Below are positions 33,847-42,697 of a stretch of 64,000 nt of DNA, piece by piece. The stretch is from Nocardioides anomalus (GTDB lineage Bacteria > Actinomycetota > Actinomycetes > Propionibacteriales > Nocardioidaceae), in the NCBI RefSeq assembly GCF_011046535.1, contig NZ_CP049257.1, positions 3,844,001-3,908,000 on the forward strand. The letters are read 5' to 3'. Made by a program: the position numbers and the translations under genes. The notes under the pieces are model-generated. The model was not told the origin of the DNA, searched no databases, and was given only the letters and a program-made list of their open reading frames with translations. Each line of letters opens with the position of its first letter. The stretch's first letter is position 1.

Positions 33847-34581
33847 GTGAGCGAATCGCACCTCGGCCTGCCCGCCGACATCCGCGCCTGCCTCTTCGAC
33901 CTCGACGGGGTGCTGACCTCGACGGCGTCGGTGCACGCGGCGGCGTGGAAGGAGGCCTTCGACGAGTTCCTCCACGAGCACGACGCGAGCGCGGCACCGT
34001 TCGACATCGACCGCGACTACCCGGCGTACGTCGACGGCAAGCCGCGCCGCGACGGCGTCCGCGACTTCCTCGCCTCCCGCGGGATCGAGCTGCCCGAGGG
34101 CGCGGACGACGACGCGCCGGACGCGCACACCGTCTCCGGCATCGGCAACCGCAAGCAGGGCCTGCTGCTCGAGGTGGTCAAGCGCGACGGGGTGCAGCCC
34201 TACCCGGGCGCCGTCCGCTTCCTCGAGGCCGCGCGTGACGCCGGGCTGCGCCGGGCGGTGGTGTCCTCGAGCGAGAACTGCCAGGCCTTCGTCGAGGCCG
34301 CCGGCATCGAGGACCTGCTCGAGGTGCGCGTGGACGGCGTCAGCGTGCGCGAGCAGGGCCTGCACGGCAAGCCGGCGCCCGACACGTTCCTGGCCGCGGC
34401 GCAGGAGCTCGGCGTGCCGGCCGCCCAGGCCGCCGTCTTCGAGGACGCCCTGGCCGGCGTCGAGGCCGGCCGGGCCGGCCACTTCGGCTTCGTGGTGGGG
34501 GTGGACCGGGCCCACCAGGCCGACGCGCTCAAGGAGCACGGCGCGTCCGTGGTCGTCAACGACATCGGCGACCTGCTGTGA
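33847..34581 (+). CDS. pgmB: Beta-phosphoglucomutase family HAD phosphatase
   Basis: This 244-residue HAD-superfamily protein has motif I CLFDLDGVLTSTA with nucleophile Asp18 and acid Asp20. Motif II is RRAVVSSSENCQAF, the motif III Lys lies in HGKPAPDTFLAA, and motif IV is VFEDALAGVEAGRAG. SGIGNRKQ in the cap matches actinobacterial beta-phosphoglucomutase-like proteins. It should convert beta-glucose 1-phosphate, released by the phosphorylase encoded next, to glucose 6-phosphate. The GTG at 33847 lies six bases behind TACACC. The next gene overlaps its stop. Confidence 0.9.
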   Translation: MSESHLGLPADIRACLFDLDGVLTSTASVHAAAWKEAFDEFLHEHDASAAPFDIDRDYPAYVDGKPRRDGVRDFLASRGIELPEGADDDAPDAHTVSGIGNRKQGLLLEVVKRDGVQPYPGAVRFLEAARDAGLRRAVVSSSENCQAFVEAAGIEDLLEVRVDGVSVREQGLHGKPAPDTFLAAAQELGVPAAQAAVFEDALAGVEAGRAGHFGFVVGVDRAHQADALKEHGASVVVNDIGDLL

Positions 34582-36935
34582 GCACCCCGACGACGCCGGC
34601 GAAGGCGCCGTACCCCGTCGAGGCGTGGGTCGTCCGCGAGCCCGAGCTCGACCTGGACCGGCTGGCCATCACCGAGTCGGTCTTCGCGCTCAGCAACGGC
34701 CACATCGGGCTGCGCGGCAACCTCGACGAGGGCGACCCGCACGGGCTGCCCGGGAGCTACCTGTCGTCGTACTACGAGTCGCGCCCGCTGCCCTACGCCG
34801 AGTCGGCGTACGGCAACCCCGAGGACGGCCAGACCGTCGTCAACGTGACCGACGGCAAGCTGTTCCGGGTCCTGGTCGACGACGAGCCCTTCGACGTCCG
34901 GTACGGCGAGCTCGAGCGCCACGAGCGCGTCCTCGACCTGCGCGCGGGCACCCTGCACCGTGAGGTCGAGTGGGTCACCCCGGCCGGCCAGCGGGTCCGG
35001 ATCCGCAGCACCCGGCTCGTCTCCTTCACCCACCGCTCGATCGTGGCCATCCGGCACGAGGTCGAGGCCGTGGACCAGCCGCTGCGCGTCATCGTGCAGT
35101 CCGAGCTGGTGGCCAACGAGACCGTGCCCGTCGCCGACGACGACCCCCGCGTGGCCGCGGCCATGGAGTCACCGCTGGAGTCCGAGGAGCACTTCGGCGA
35201 CACCACCCGCGCCCACCTGGTGCACATCACCAAGGGCTCGCGGCAGCGGATGGCCTCGGCCATGGACCACCACGTGCACGGCCCGGACGGCACCGAGGTC
35301 TCGACCGAGGCGCACGCCGACTGGGCGCGCACCACGGTCGGGTGCCGGCTCGAGCCGGGCGAGTCGCTGGTCATCACCAAGTACGTCTCCTACGGCTGGT
35401 CCTCCCAGCGCACCGTGCCCGCCCTGCGCGACCAGGTCGCGGCCGCGCTGACCAGCGCCGCGCAGGAGGGCTGGGACTCGATGCTCGAGGCGCAGCGGGC
35501 CTACCTGGACGCGTTCTGGGAGACCGCCGACGTGGTCGTCGAGGGCGACGACGAGGTCCAGCAGGCCGTGCGGTTCGCGCTGTTCCACGTGCTCCAGGCC
35601 GGCGCCCGCGCCGAGCGCCGGGCCATCGCCGCCAAGGGCCTCACCGGGCCGGGGTACGACGGCCACGCGTTCTGGGACACCGAGATGTTCGTCCTGCCGG
35701 TGCTGTCCTACGTCCACCCGGACGCGGCGTCCGACGCGCTGCTGTGGCGCTACTCCACCCTCGACCTGGCCCGCGAGCGCGCCCAGCAGCTCGGCCTGGC
35801 CGGCGCGGCGTTCGCCTGGCGGACCATCCGCGGACAGGAGTGCTCGGCGTACTGGCCGGCCGGGACGGCGGCGTTCCACGTCAACGCCGACGTGGTCGAC
35901 GCGCTGGTCCGCTACGTGCACGCCACGGGTGACGAGGCCTTCGAGCGCGACGTGGCCACCGAGGTGCTCGTCGAGGTCGCCCGGCTGTGGATGTCGCTGG
36001 GCCACCACGACCGCCACGGCGCGTTCCGCATCCAGGGCGTCACCGGCCCCGACGAGTACTCCGCGCTGGCCGACGACAACGTCTACACCAACCTGATGGC
36101 CCAGCGGAGCCTGCGGGCGGCCGCCGTCGTGGCCCAGCGCCACCGCGAGGTCGCCACCCGGCTCGCGGTCACCGACGACGAGATCGCGGCGTGGGAGACC
36201 GCCGCCGACCTGGTCCTCGTCGCCTTCAACGACGAGCTCGGCGTGCACGAGCAGGCCACCGGCTTCAGCGACCTCGCACCCTGGGACTTCGAGCGCCACC
36301 ACGACTACCCGCTGCTGCTGAGCGAGCCGTACGGCGAGCTCTACCGCCGCCAGGTCGTCAAGCAGGCCGACCTGGTCCTCGCCCTGCACTGGCGCGGCGA
36401 CGCGTTCACACCGGTGGAGAAGGCCCGCGCCTTCGCCTACTACGAGCCGATCACCGTGCGCGACAGCTCGCTCTCGGCCTGCACCCAGGCCGTGGTCGCG
36501 GCCGAGGTCGGCCACCTCGAGCTGGCCCACGAGTACCTCGCCGAGGCCGCGCTCATGGACCTGCGCAACCTGGCCCACAACACCAAGGACGGCCTGCACA
36601 TCGCCTCGCTGGCCGGCACCTGGCTCGGCCTGGTCGCCGGCTTCGGCGGCCTGCGCGACCACGACGGCCGGCTCACCTTCGCCCCCGCGCTCCCGCACGG
36701 CATCACCCGGCTGAGCTTCTCGCTGCTCTGGCGCGGCAGCCGGCTCACGGTCAGCGCCGAGCCCGCCCGGACGACGTACGCCGTGGCGGACGGCGACGAG
36801 CCCGTGACGCTCGGTCACGCCGGTCAGCAGGTGACGATCGCCCCCGGCGAGCCGGTCACCCTGGCGAACCGGCACGTCGAGCCGCTCACCCCGGTGCCCA
36901 CCCAGCCGCCCGGCCGGGAGCCCTACCGGCGCTGA
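34578..36935 (+). CDS. Glycoside hydrolase family 65 disaccharide phosphorylase
   Basis: This 785-residue GH65 enzyme cleaves an alpha-linked glucose disaccharide with phosphate to give beta-glucose 1-phosphate. The N-terminal beta-sandwich reads ITESVFALSNGHIGLRGNLD. The catalytic (alpha/alpha)6 barrel includes AFWDTEMFVLPVLSYVHP and GVTGPDEYSALADDNVYTN with the general acid Glu493. Motif HNTKDGLHIASLAGTWLG follows. Trehalose, kojibiose, nigerose or maltose are the known options, and sequence alone does not decide. The GTG overlaps the mutase stop, so the two enzymes form a phosphorolytic pathway. No signal peptide is present, so the sugar is intracellular. Confidence 0.92.
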   Translation: MSTPTTPAKAPYPVEAWVVREPELDLDRLAITESVFALSNGHIGLRGNLDEGDPHGLPGSYLSSYYESRPLPYAESAYGNPEDGQTVVNVTDGKLFRVLVDDEPFDVRYGELERHERVLDLRAGTLHREVEWVTPAGQRVRIRSTRLVSFTHRSIVAIRHEVEAVDQPLRVIVQSELVANETVPVADDDPRVAAAMESPLESEEHFGDTTRAHLVHITKGSRQRMASAMDHHVHGPDGTEVSTEAHADWARTTVGCRLEPGESLVITKYVSYGWSSQRTVPALRDQVAAALTSAAQEGWDSMLEAQRAYLDAFWETADVVVEGDDEVQQAVRFALFHVLQAGARAERRAIAAKGLTGPGYDGHAFWDTEMFVLPVLSYVHPDAASDALLWRYSTLDLARERAQQLGLAGAAFAWRTIRGQECSAYWPAGTAAFHVNADVVDALVRYVHATGDEAFERDVATEVLVEVARLWMSLGHHDRHGAFRIQGVTGPDEYSALADDNVYTNLMAQRSLRAAAVVAQRHREVATRLAVTDDEIAAWETAADLVLVAFNDELGVHEQATGFSDLAPWDFERHHDYPLLLSEPYGELYRRQVVKQADLVLALHWRGDAFTPVEKARAFAYYEPITVRDSSLSACTQAVVAAEVGHLELAHEYLAEAALMDLRNLAHNTKDGLHIASLAGTWLGLVAGFGGLRDHDGRLTFAPALPHGITRLSFSLLWRGSRLTVSAEPARTTYAVADGDEPVTLGHAGQQVTIAPGEPVTLANRHVEPLTPVPTQPPGREPYRR

Positions 36936-36950
36936 GCGCTGCCGCGGACC

Positions 36951-38576
36951 TCAGCAGTTCGCCACGTTGTTGTCGACGAACGGCGTACCACGCAGCGAGC
37001 CCGAGGTGGCGCCGTTGTTGTAGAACGCGTCGGCCGAGACGTAGTAGGCGCCGTTCCACGGCGACTGGGCGATCCGGTACCACCACGTGTTGCCGTCCGC
37101 GACCCGGAACCCCGTCAGCTTGCAGGCGATCTGGACGGTCTGGTTCGAGGCGATGGTGGGACCCTCCGAGCCCCCGGCGTTGGTGTAGTTGGTCCACGTG
37201 TGGGCCACGCTGCCGGTGGTCTCCGCCCAGGTCGTGGGCGCGGGCGGTGGCTGTGGCGGGTTCGGGTCGACAGGCCCCCCTGGGTCGGTCTCCGTGGGTG
37301 GAGGTCCGCTCCCGACGCCCGTCCCCGACGAGTCGCACCTGACCCACGCGCCGTTCTGGTCGGGAAGGCTGTCGAGGACGGTCGCCGTGAGCACGTCGGG
37401 GCCAGGCGCTCCGGAGTTCTTCAGGCAGTAGTAGACGGCCGAGGTCGGGATCCAGTACCGCTTCCCGCCACTCACCCACCAGGCGGTCTTCTGGGTCTTG
37501 CGGTCTCCGTCCCACTGCACGATGTGACCGTTGAAGGCCTGGGCGGCGGAGAGCACGTTCTTCTTGGCGTGCAGGAAGCCCTTGACGTACTCCGAGTTGC
37601 CTGGCCAGCTGCGGCCACCGATGGCGCCGCTGGCGCTGATCTGGAGGTCCGCGCGCGCACCCGCCGAGTTCTGCTGCACGACGTGCACGGTCGAACCGGA
37701 CACCGAGTCGACGACCTGCACGTGACCGTACTGACCGATGTCGCCCGAGCCGTACCAGACGATGACGTCGCCCGGGACGGGGATGTAGCCGCTGCCGTTG
37801 GGGTGCTGTTCGAAGTCCGTCTTGCTCGCGTGGTCCCAGAACTCCCAGGCGTCGCCACGGATGCGGGTGCTCCAGCCCTTCGCGGTGATGAGCCGGTTGA
37901 CGAGCTCGACGCACTGGTACGGATTGCTCAGACTCGTGCACTTCGGGCCGTTCGAGAAGACGTCCACACCGCCGCCACGGCTCTGCATCCAGTCACCCGC
38001 CCGGACCAGGACCGTCCCTGTCGGCTCGCACCCAGAGGCTCCGATGCCGTCGGTCGACGCGTGCATCACGTCGACCTCGACCCGGCGCGTGAGGGCGGTC
38101 CCGTCGCGCTTCGACGTCGAGTGGCCCTTGCCGGCGGCGCCGACCTTGACCACGCCGTGCGCGACGACCCGTGCGGCGTTCGCCTTCTTGGCGCGACAGG
38201 CGACACTCAGCCGCCAGGTCCCGGCCAGCGCGTGACGCGCGGTCGTCCAGGAGAACTGCACACGCCCGGTCTCGACCAGGACGACCCTGCTCCGGACCTG
38301 CTTCGGGGCCGTGCGCCGGGAGCCGGAGTGGGTCGCCGTCAACGAGCACCGGGACCGCTTGGGGACACTCGACTCCACGAGCTCCGGCTCACCCGGCCCC
38401 AGCAGCTTGTTGCTGATGGTCAAGGCGTGCCGGTGACCTCTCGCGTGCGTCGTCGGCTGGGCTTCGTGCAGCCCGTCCGACGTCCCCACCCCTACCGCGG
38501 AGGTGTCCAGAGCACCCACAGCTGCAAGGAGCATGGCCACCACCACGACCTTGCTCGACGCACCGACTGCGCGCAC
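36951..38576 (-). CDS. Secreted CHAP-domain cell-wall hydrolase-like protein
   Basis: This exported protein of about 541 residues begins with a signal sequence (SSKVVVVAMLLAAVGALDTSA). A basic beta-rich domain of unknown type follows to about 195. The CHAP domain then has Cys in NPYQCVELVNRLI, His in IGQYGHVQVVDS and VPGDVIVWYG. Next are a YWIPTSAVYYCL module, a Pro/Gly linker and a C-terminal SH3-like domain ending in Cys. CHAP enzymes cut peptidoglycan amide bonds. The GTG at 38576 was chosen for its GGGGGA ribosome-binding site and signal peptide; an ATG at 38660 is the alternative. It converges on the GH65 gene. Confidence 0.8.
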   Translation of the reverse strand: MRAVGASSKVVVVAMLLAAVGALDTSAVGVGTSDGLHEAQPTTHARGHRHALTISNKLLGPGEPELVESSVPKRSRCSLTATHSGSRRTAPKQVRSRVVLVETGRVQFSWTTARHALAGTWRLSVACRAKKANAARVVAHGVVKVGAAGKGHSTSKRDGTALTRRVEVDVMHASTDGIGASGCEPTGTVLVRAGDWMQSRGGGVDVFSNGPKCTSLSNPYQCVELVNRLITAKGWSTRIRGDAWEFWDHASKTDFEQHPNGSGYIPVPGDVIVWYGSGDIGQYGHVQVVDSVSGSTVHVVQQNSAGARADLQISASGAIGGRSWPGNSEYVKGFLHAKKNVLSAAQAFNGHIVQWDGDRKTQKTAWWVSGGKRYWIPTSAVYYCLKNSGAPGPDVLTATVLDSLPDQNGAWVRCDSSGTGVGSGPPPTETDPGGPVDPNPPQPPPAPTTWAETTGSVAHTWTNYTNAGGSEGPTIASNQTVQIACKLTGFRVADGNTWWYRIAQSPWNGAYYVSADAFYNNGATSGSLRGTPFVDNNVANC

Positions 38577-38746
38577 CTGTTCCCCCGCTCCCCGTTGCCG
38601 CCGCCGGGGCAGGTCCCAGCGCGCCAGCGCAGTCAACGTCAGCGAGCCGTGGTGCGCCATAGCCCGTCCGGGGTGGCCCGGACGGACTACGGCGACCAGC
38701 GCTACCTGCGGTCTCGCCTCGCTTCGGCGCCGCCGGCGGGCTAGGA

Positions 38747-38766
38747 TTACTAGGACGTCCAACTAA
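38747..38766. promoter_or_regulatory. 20-bp imperfect palindrome over the icmF start of transcription
   Basis: TTACTAGGACGTCCAACTAA is symmetric at 16 of 20 positions (TTAsTwGGACGTCCwAsTAA). A TAGGAT -10 box (38742-38747) directly precedes it and a GAAGG ribosome-binding site follows before the ATG at 38782. The AT-rich flanks stand out in this genome. TetR-type regulators favour such sites; binding is inferred. Confidence 0.55.
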
Positions 38767-38781
38767 CGAAGGTCCACGCGC

Positions 38782-41700
38782 ATGAGCGAGCTCCACGTCC
38801 CGCAGCACCCGGTGCGCCTGGTCACGGCCAGCAGCCTCTTCGACGGCCACGACGCGTCGATCAACATCATGCGCCGGATCTTCATGGCCCAGGGCTGCGA
38901 GGTGGTCCACCTCGGCCACAACCGCAGCGTCCAGGAGGTCGTCGACGCCGCGGTCGAGGAGGACGTCCAGGGCGTCGCCGTCAGCAGCTACCAGGGCGGC
39001 CACATCGAGTACTTCGAGTACCTCGTCCAGTCGCTCAAGGAGCGCGGCGCCGACCACGTCCACGTCGTGGGCGGGGGCGGCGGGGTGATCGTGCACGACG
39101 AGATCGAGCGGCTGCGCGCCAGCGGGGTGACGATCTTCTCCCCCGAGGACGGCCAGCGGCTCGGGCTGCCGGGGATGATCAACACCGTCGTCCGCGACCT
39201 CGACTTCGACCTCTGGGACCGCAAGCCCGTCACGGCCGACGCGGTCATCAGCGGCGACCGGATGGCCATCGCCCGCGCGATCACCGGCGTGGAGGAGGGC
39301 CGCCTCGACGCCGCCATGACCCACGCGCTCGAGCAGGCGGCCGGCCAGCGCCACGTCCCGGTCCTGGGCATCACCGGCACCGGCGGCTCGGGCAAGTCCA
39401 GCCTCACCGACGAGCTCGTGCGCCGGCTCCGCGTCGACCAGCAGGACAAGCTGCGCGTCGCGGTGGTCGCGGTCGACCCGACCCGGCGCAAGGGCGGCGG
39501 CGCGCTGCTCGGCGACCGGATCCGGATGAACGCCGTCGACGGCGACCGGGTCTACTTCCGGAGCCTGGCGACCCGCGGGGCGCACGAGCTGCCCGACTAC
39601 CTCAGCGGCATCATCACCGTGCTCAAGGCGGCCGGCTTCGACCTGGTCGTCGTGGAGACCCCGGGCATCGGCCAGGGCGACGCGGCGGTGGTGCCGTTCG
39701 TGGACGCGAGCATGTACGTCATGACGCCGGAGTTCGGCGCGGCCAGCCAGCTGGAGAAGATCGACATGCTCGACTTCGCCGACGTCGTGGCCATCAACAA
39801 GTTCGAGCGTCGTGGCGCCGAGGACGCCCTGCGCGACGTCGGGCGCCAGCTGGTCCGCAACCGTGAGGCGTTCGGCCGGCGCCCCGAGGACATGCCGGTC
39901 TTCGGCACCAGCGCGGCGACCTTCAACGACGACGGCGTCACCGCGCTCTACCAGCACCTGCGCGGCGTGCTCGACCTCGAGGCCGGCGTCCTGCCCCCGG
40001 TCGACGTGCGGCACTCGTCCAGGCTGCGCGCCGTCGTGCCCCCGGAGCGGACGCGCTACCTCGCCGAGATCACCGAGACCGTCCGCGGCCACCACGCCCG
40101 CACCGAGGAGCTCGTCGACCAGGCCCGCGCCGTGCAGCGGCTGCGCTGGGTGGCCGACACGGTGGCCGACGCGCGCGCCGCGCTCGCCCCCAGCCTCGAG
40201 GCGGCCGAGGCCGCGCTCGACCGGGAGGTCAGCACCGAGCTCGAGCAGTGGCCCTCCGTGGTCGCCGAGTACGACGCGCACCCGGGCCGCGAGTCGCTGT
40301 CCGGCAACCGCATCCCGCGGGTCGCCGTGCCCCGCTACGAGGACCACGGCGAGCTGGTCCGCTGGCTGCGCCGCGAGAACCTCCCCGGCCGGTTCCCCTT
40401 CACCGCCGGCGTCTTCCCGTTCAAGCGGGACAACGAGGACCCGGCCCGGATGTTCGCCGGCGAGGGCGACCCGGCGCGCACCAACCGGCGCTTCAAGGTG
40501 CTCTCCGAGGGCCAGCCCGCGACGCGGCTGTCCACGGCGTTCGACTCGGTCACGCTCTACGGTCGCGACCCCGACGAGCGACCCGACATCTACGGCAAGG
40601 TCGGCACCTCCGGCGTCAGCGTGGCCACGCTGGACGACATGAAGCAGCTCTACGACGGCTTCGACCTGCTCGACCCGACCACCAGCGTCAGCATGACCAT
40701 CAACGGCCCGGCCCCGACCGTGCTGGCCTTCTTCCTCAACACCGCGATGGACCAGGCCCGCGAGCGCGGGCTCGACCCCCACGAGGCGCTCAAGACCGTC
40801 CGCGGCACCGTGCAGGCCGACATCCTCAAGGAGGACCAGGGCCAGAACACCTGCCTGTTCTCCACCGAGTTCAGCCTGCGCTGCATGGCCGACATCCAGG
40901 AGTGGTTCATCGAGCAGGGGATCCGCAACTTCTACTCGGTCTCCATCTCCGGCTACCACATCGCCGAGGCCGGGGCGAACCCCATCAGCCAGCTCGCCTT
41001 CACCCTGGCCAACGGCTTCACCTACGTCGAGTCCTACCTCGCGCGCGGCATGGACATCGACGCCTTCGCGCCCAACCTGTCGTTCTTCTTCTCCAACGGC
41101 ATGGACCCGGAGTACTCCGTCATCGGCCGCGTCGCCCGCCGGATCTGGGCGGTGGCGATGAAGGAGAAGTACGGCGCCGGAGAGCGCAGCCAGAAGCTGA
41201 AGTACCACGTGCAGACCTCGGGCCGTTCCCTGCACGCGCAGGAGATGGACTTCAACGACATCCGCACCACGCTCCAGGCACTGATCGCGATCTACGACAA
41301 CGCCCAGTCGCTGCACACCAACGCCTACGACGAGGCGGTCACCACCCCCACCACCGAGTCCGTACGCCGCGCGCTCGCGATCCAGCTCATCATCAACAAG
41401 GAGTGGGGCCTGGCGCTGAACGAGAACCCGCTCCAGGGCTCGTTCATCATCGACGAGCTGACCGACCTGGTCGAGGAGGCGGTGCTCAAGGAGTTCGACG
41501 CCATCAACGAGCGCGGCGGCGTGCTCGGCGCGATGGAGACCGGCTACCAGCGCGGCCGGATCCAGGACGAGTCGATGCTCTACGAGCACCGCAAGCACGA
41601 CGGCTCGCTGCCGATCATCGGCGTCAACACCTTCCGCCGATCCGAGGGCGCCGACGAGGGCACCCCCGACCACGTCGAGCTGGCCCGCGCGACCGAGGAC

Positions 41701-41907
41701 GAGAAGTCCTCCCAGCTGCGGCGGGTGCACGCGTTCCAGGCCGCGCACGAGCAGGAGGCTGCCGCGGCCCTCGCCCGGCTCAAGGAGGCGGCGACCAACG
41801 ACGAGAACGTCTTCGCCGTCCTCATGGACGCCGCCCGCGTCTGCTCGCTCGGTCAGGTCACCGAGGCGTTCTTCGAGGTCGGTGGCGCGTACCGGCGCAA
41901 CGTGTGA
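38782..41907 (+). CDS. icmF: Fused isobutyryl-CoA mutase IcmF (B12-dependent, with G-protein chaperone domain)
   Basis: This 1041-residue protein has three parts. The N-terminal cobalamin-binding domain (1-140) has Asp21-x-His23 as lower-ligand motif DGHDAS and VVGGGGGVI. The MeaI-like GTPase domain (about 190-420) has P-loop GITGTGGSGKSS from residue 196. The acyl-CoA mutase barrel spans about 500-1041 with LSTAFDSVTLYGRDPDERPD and VSISGYHIAEAGANPISQLA. Methylmalonyl-CoA mutases instead carry RPWTIRQYAG and are not GTPase-fused, so IcmF is favoured. It interconverts isobutyryl- and n-butyryl-CoA and sometimes pivalyl-CoA. DxHxxG reads DxHxxS. The BtuF-like gene follows with a GTGA overlap. 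Confidence 0.93.
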   Translation: MSELHVPQHPVRLVTASSLFDGHDASINIMRRIFMAQGCEVVHLGHNRSVQEVVDAAVEEDVQGVAVSSYQGGHIEYFEYLVQSLKERGADHVHVVGGGGGVIVHDEIERLRASGVTIFSPEDGQRLGLPGMINTVVRDLDFDLWDRKPVTADAVISGDRMAIARAITGVEEGRLDAAMTHALEQAAGQRHVPVLGITGTGGSGKSSLTDELVRRLRVDQQDKLRVAVVAVDPTRRKGGGALLGDRIRMNAVDGDRVYFRSLATRGAHELPDYLSGIITVLKAAGFDLVVVETPGIGQGDAAVVPFVDASMYVMTPEFGAASQLEKIDMLDFADVVAINKFERRGAEDALRDVGRQLVRNREAFGRRPEDMPVFGTSAATFNDDGVTALYQHLRGVLDLEAGVLPPVDVRHSSRLRAVVPPERTRYLAEITETVRGHHARTEELVDQARAVQRLRWVADTVADARAALAPSLEAAEAALDREVSTELEQWPSVVAEYDAHPGRESLSGNRIPRVAVPRYEDHGELVRWLRRENLPGRFPFTAGVFPFKRDNEDPARMFAGEGDPARTNRRFKVLSEGQPATRLSTAFDSVTLYGRDPDERPDIYGKVGTSGVSVATLDDMKQLYDGFDLLDPTTSVSMTINGPAPTVLAFFLNTAMDQARERGLDPHEALKTVRGTVQADILKEDQGQNTCLFSTEFSLRCMADIQEWFIEQGIRNFYSVSISGYHIAEAGANPISQLAFTLANGFTYVESYLARGMDIDAFAPNLSFFFSNGMDPEYSVIGRVARRIWAVAMKEKYGAGERSQKLKYHVQTSGRSLHAQEMDFNDIRTTLQALIAIYDNAQSLHTNAYDEAVTTPTTESVRRALAIQLIINKEWGLALNENPLQGSFIIDELTDLVEEAVLKEFDAINERGGVLGAMETGYQRGRIQDESMLYEHRKHDGSLPIIGVNTFRRSEGADEGTPDHVELARATEDEKSSQLRRVHAFQAAHEQEAAAALARLKEAATNDENVFAVLMDAARVCSLGQVTEAFFEVGGAYRRNV

Positions 41908-42623
41908 GGCCCGCCCAGCGGGTCGTCAGCCTGGTCCCCTCCATCACCGAGGCCCTGGCCTCGGTGGACCGCGACGCCCTGGTCGGCGCCACCGACTGGT
42001 GCACCCACCCGGCCGACCTCGACGACACCCTCGAGGCCCGGGTCCGCGGCACCAAGAACCCGGACCTGGCCGCGATCCGCGCCCTGCGCCCGGACGTGGT
42101 GATCGCGAACCGGGAGGAGAACCGCGAGCTCGACGTCCGGCGCCTGCGCGCGTCCGGAGTCCACGTGCACGTGACGCGGATCGAGACCGTGCCGGACGCC
42201 TTCGCGGCGTACGACGAGCTGTTCGACGACGTCCTGGGCTGGCCGCGCCCGGACTGGCTCGAGCACGCGCGCAGGCTGTGGCTCGGCCCGCTGCCCGAGG
42301 TCACCGCCACCGTGGCCGTCGCGATCTGGCGCGACCCGTGGATGGTCGTGGGCGGTCGCACCTTCACCGGCGACCTGGCCCGCCGGCTCGGCTGGGCCAA
42401 CGCGTACGCCGACAGCACGGACCGCTACCCCACGGTCGACCCGACCGAGCTGGCCGGCGTGGACCTGGTGCTGCTGCCCGACGAGCCCTACGTCTTCACC
42501 GCCGACGACGGTCCGGAGGCCTTCCCGGGCACCCCGACCCGGCTGGTCAGCGGCCGGCTGCTGACCTGGTACGGCCCGTCGCTGGTCGAGGCCCACGCGA
42601 GCCTCGCCCGGAGGGGTGACTAG
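41904..42623 (+). CDS. BtuF-like helical-backbone metal receptor without signal peptide
   Basis: This 239-residue protein has the fold of periplasmic B12/siderophore receptors: RVVSLVPSITEALASVDRDA, LVGATDWCTHPADL, VRGTKNPDLAAIRALRPDVVIAN and WMVVGGRTFTGDLARRLGWANAYAD. It starts directly at the first strand with no export signal or lipobox, so it should be cytoplasmic. Its GTG overlaps the icmF stop as GTGA. That suggests a role in supplying or holding the cobalamin cofactor of IcmF, which is an inference. An iron-chelate ligand is the alternative. Confidence 0.8.
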   Translation: MRPAQRVVSLVPSITEALASVDRDALVGATDWCTHPADLDDTLEARVRGTKNPDLAAIRALRPDVVIANREENRELDVRRLRASGVHVHVTRIETVPDAFAAYDELFDDVLGWPRPDWLEHARRLWLGPLPEVTATVAVAIWRDPWMVVGGRTFTGDLARRLGWANAYADSTDRYPTVDPTELAGVDLVLLPDEPYVFTADDGPEAFPGTPTRLVSGRLLTWYGPSLVEAHASLARRGD

Positions 42624-42697
42624 TCACTTCGGGCCATTTGTGGCGCCGAACCCCAGTTCTGCGACACCGGGGTGCTCCCGGGCAGAAGACTGGGGTG
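42616..42697. promoter_or_regulatory. Palindrome and inverted repeat before the histidine kinase gene
   Basis: GTGACTAGTCAC (42616-42627) is a perfect palindrome enclosing the stop codon of the previous gene. CCCCAGTTCTGC (42651-42662) pairs with GCAGAAGACTGGGG (42682-42695) except for two extra bases. AAGACT (42686-42691) may be the -10 box, six bases before the GTG at 42698. The structure could be a terminator, an operator or both. Confidence 0.4.

Noticed and set aside
38576..38762. Extension of the CHAP protein to starts at 38762 or 38660
   Set aside because: The extension would cover the icmF promoter and bury the signal peptide. The GTG at 38576 has a GGGGGA site and leaves a normal signal sequence.
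38389..41748. Long minus-strand frame antisense to icmF
   Set aside because: It has no recognisable domains and a shadow-type composition. The plus-strand frame carries complete IcmF motifs.
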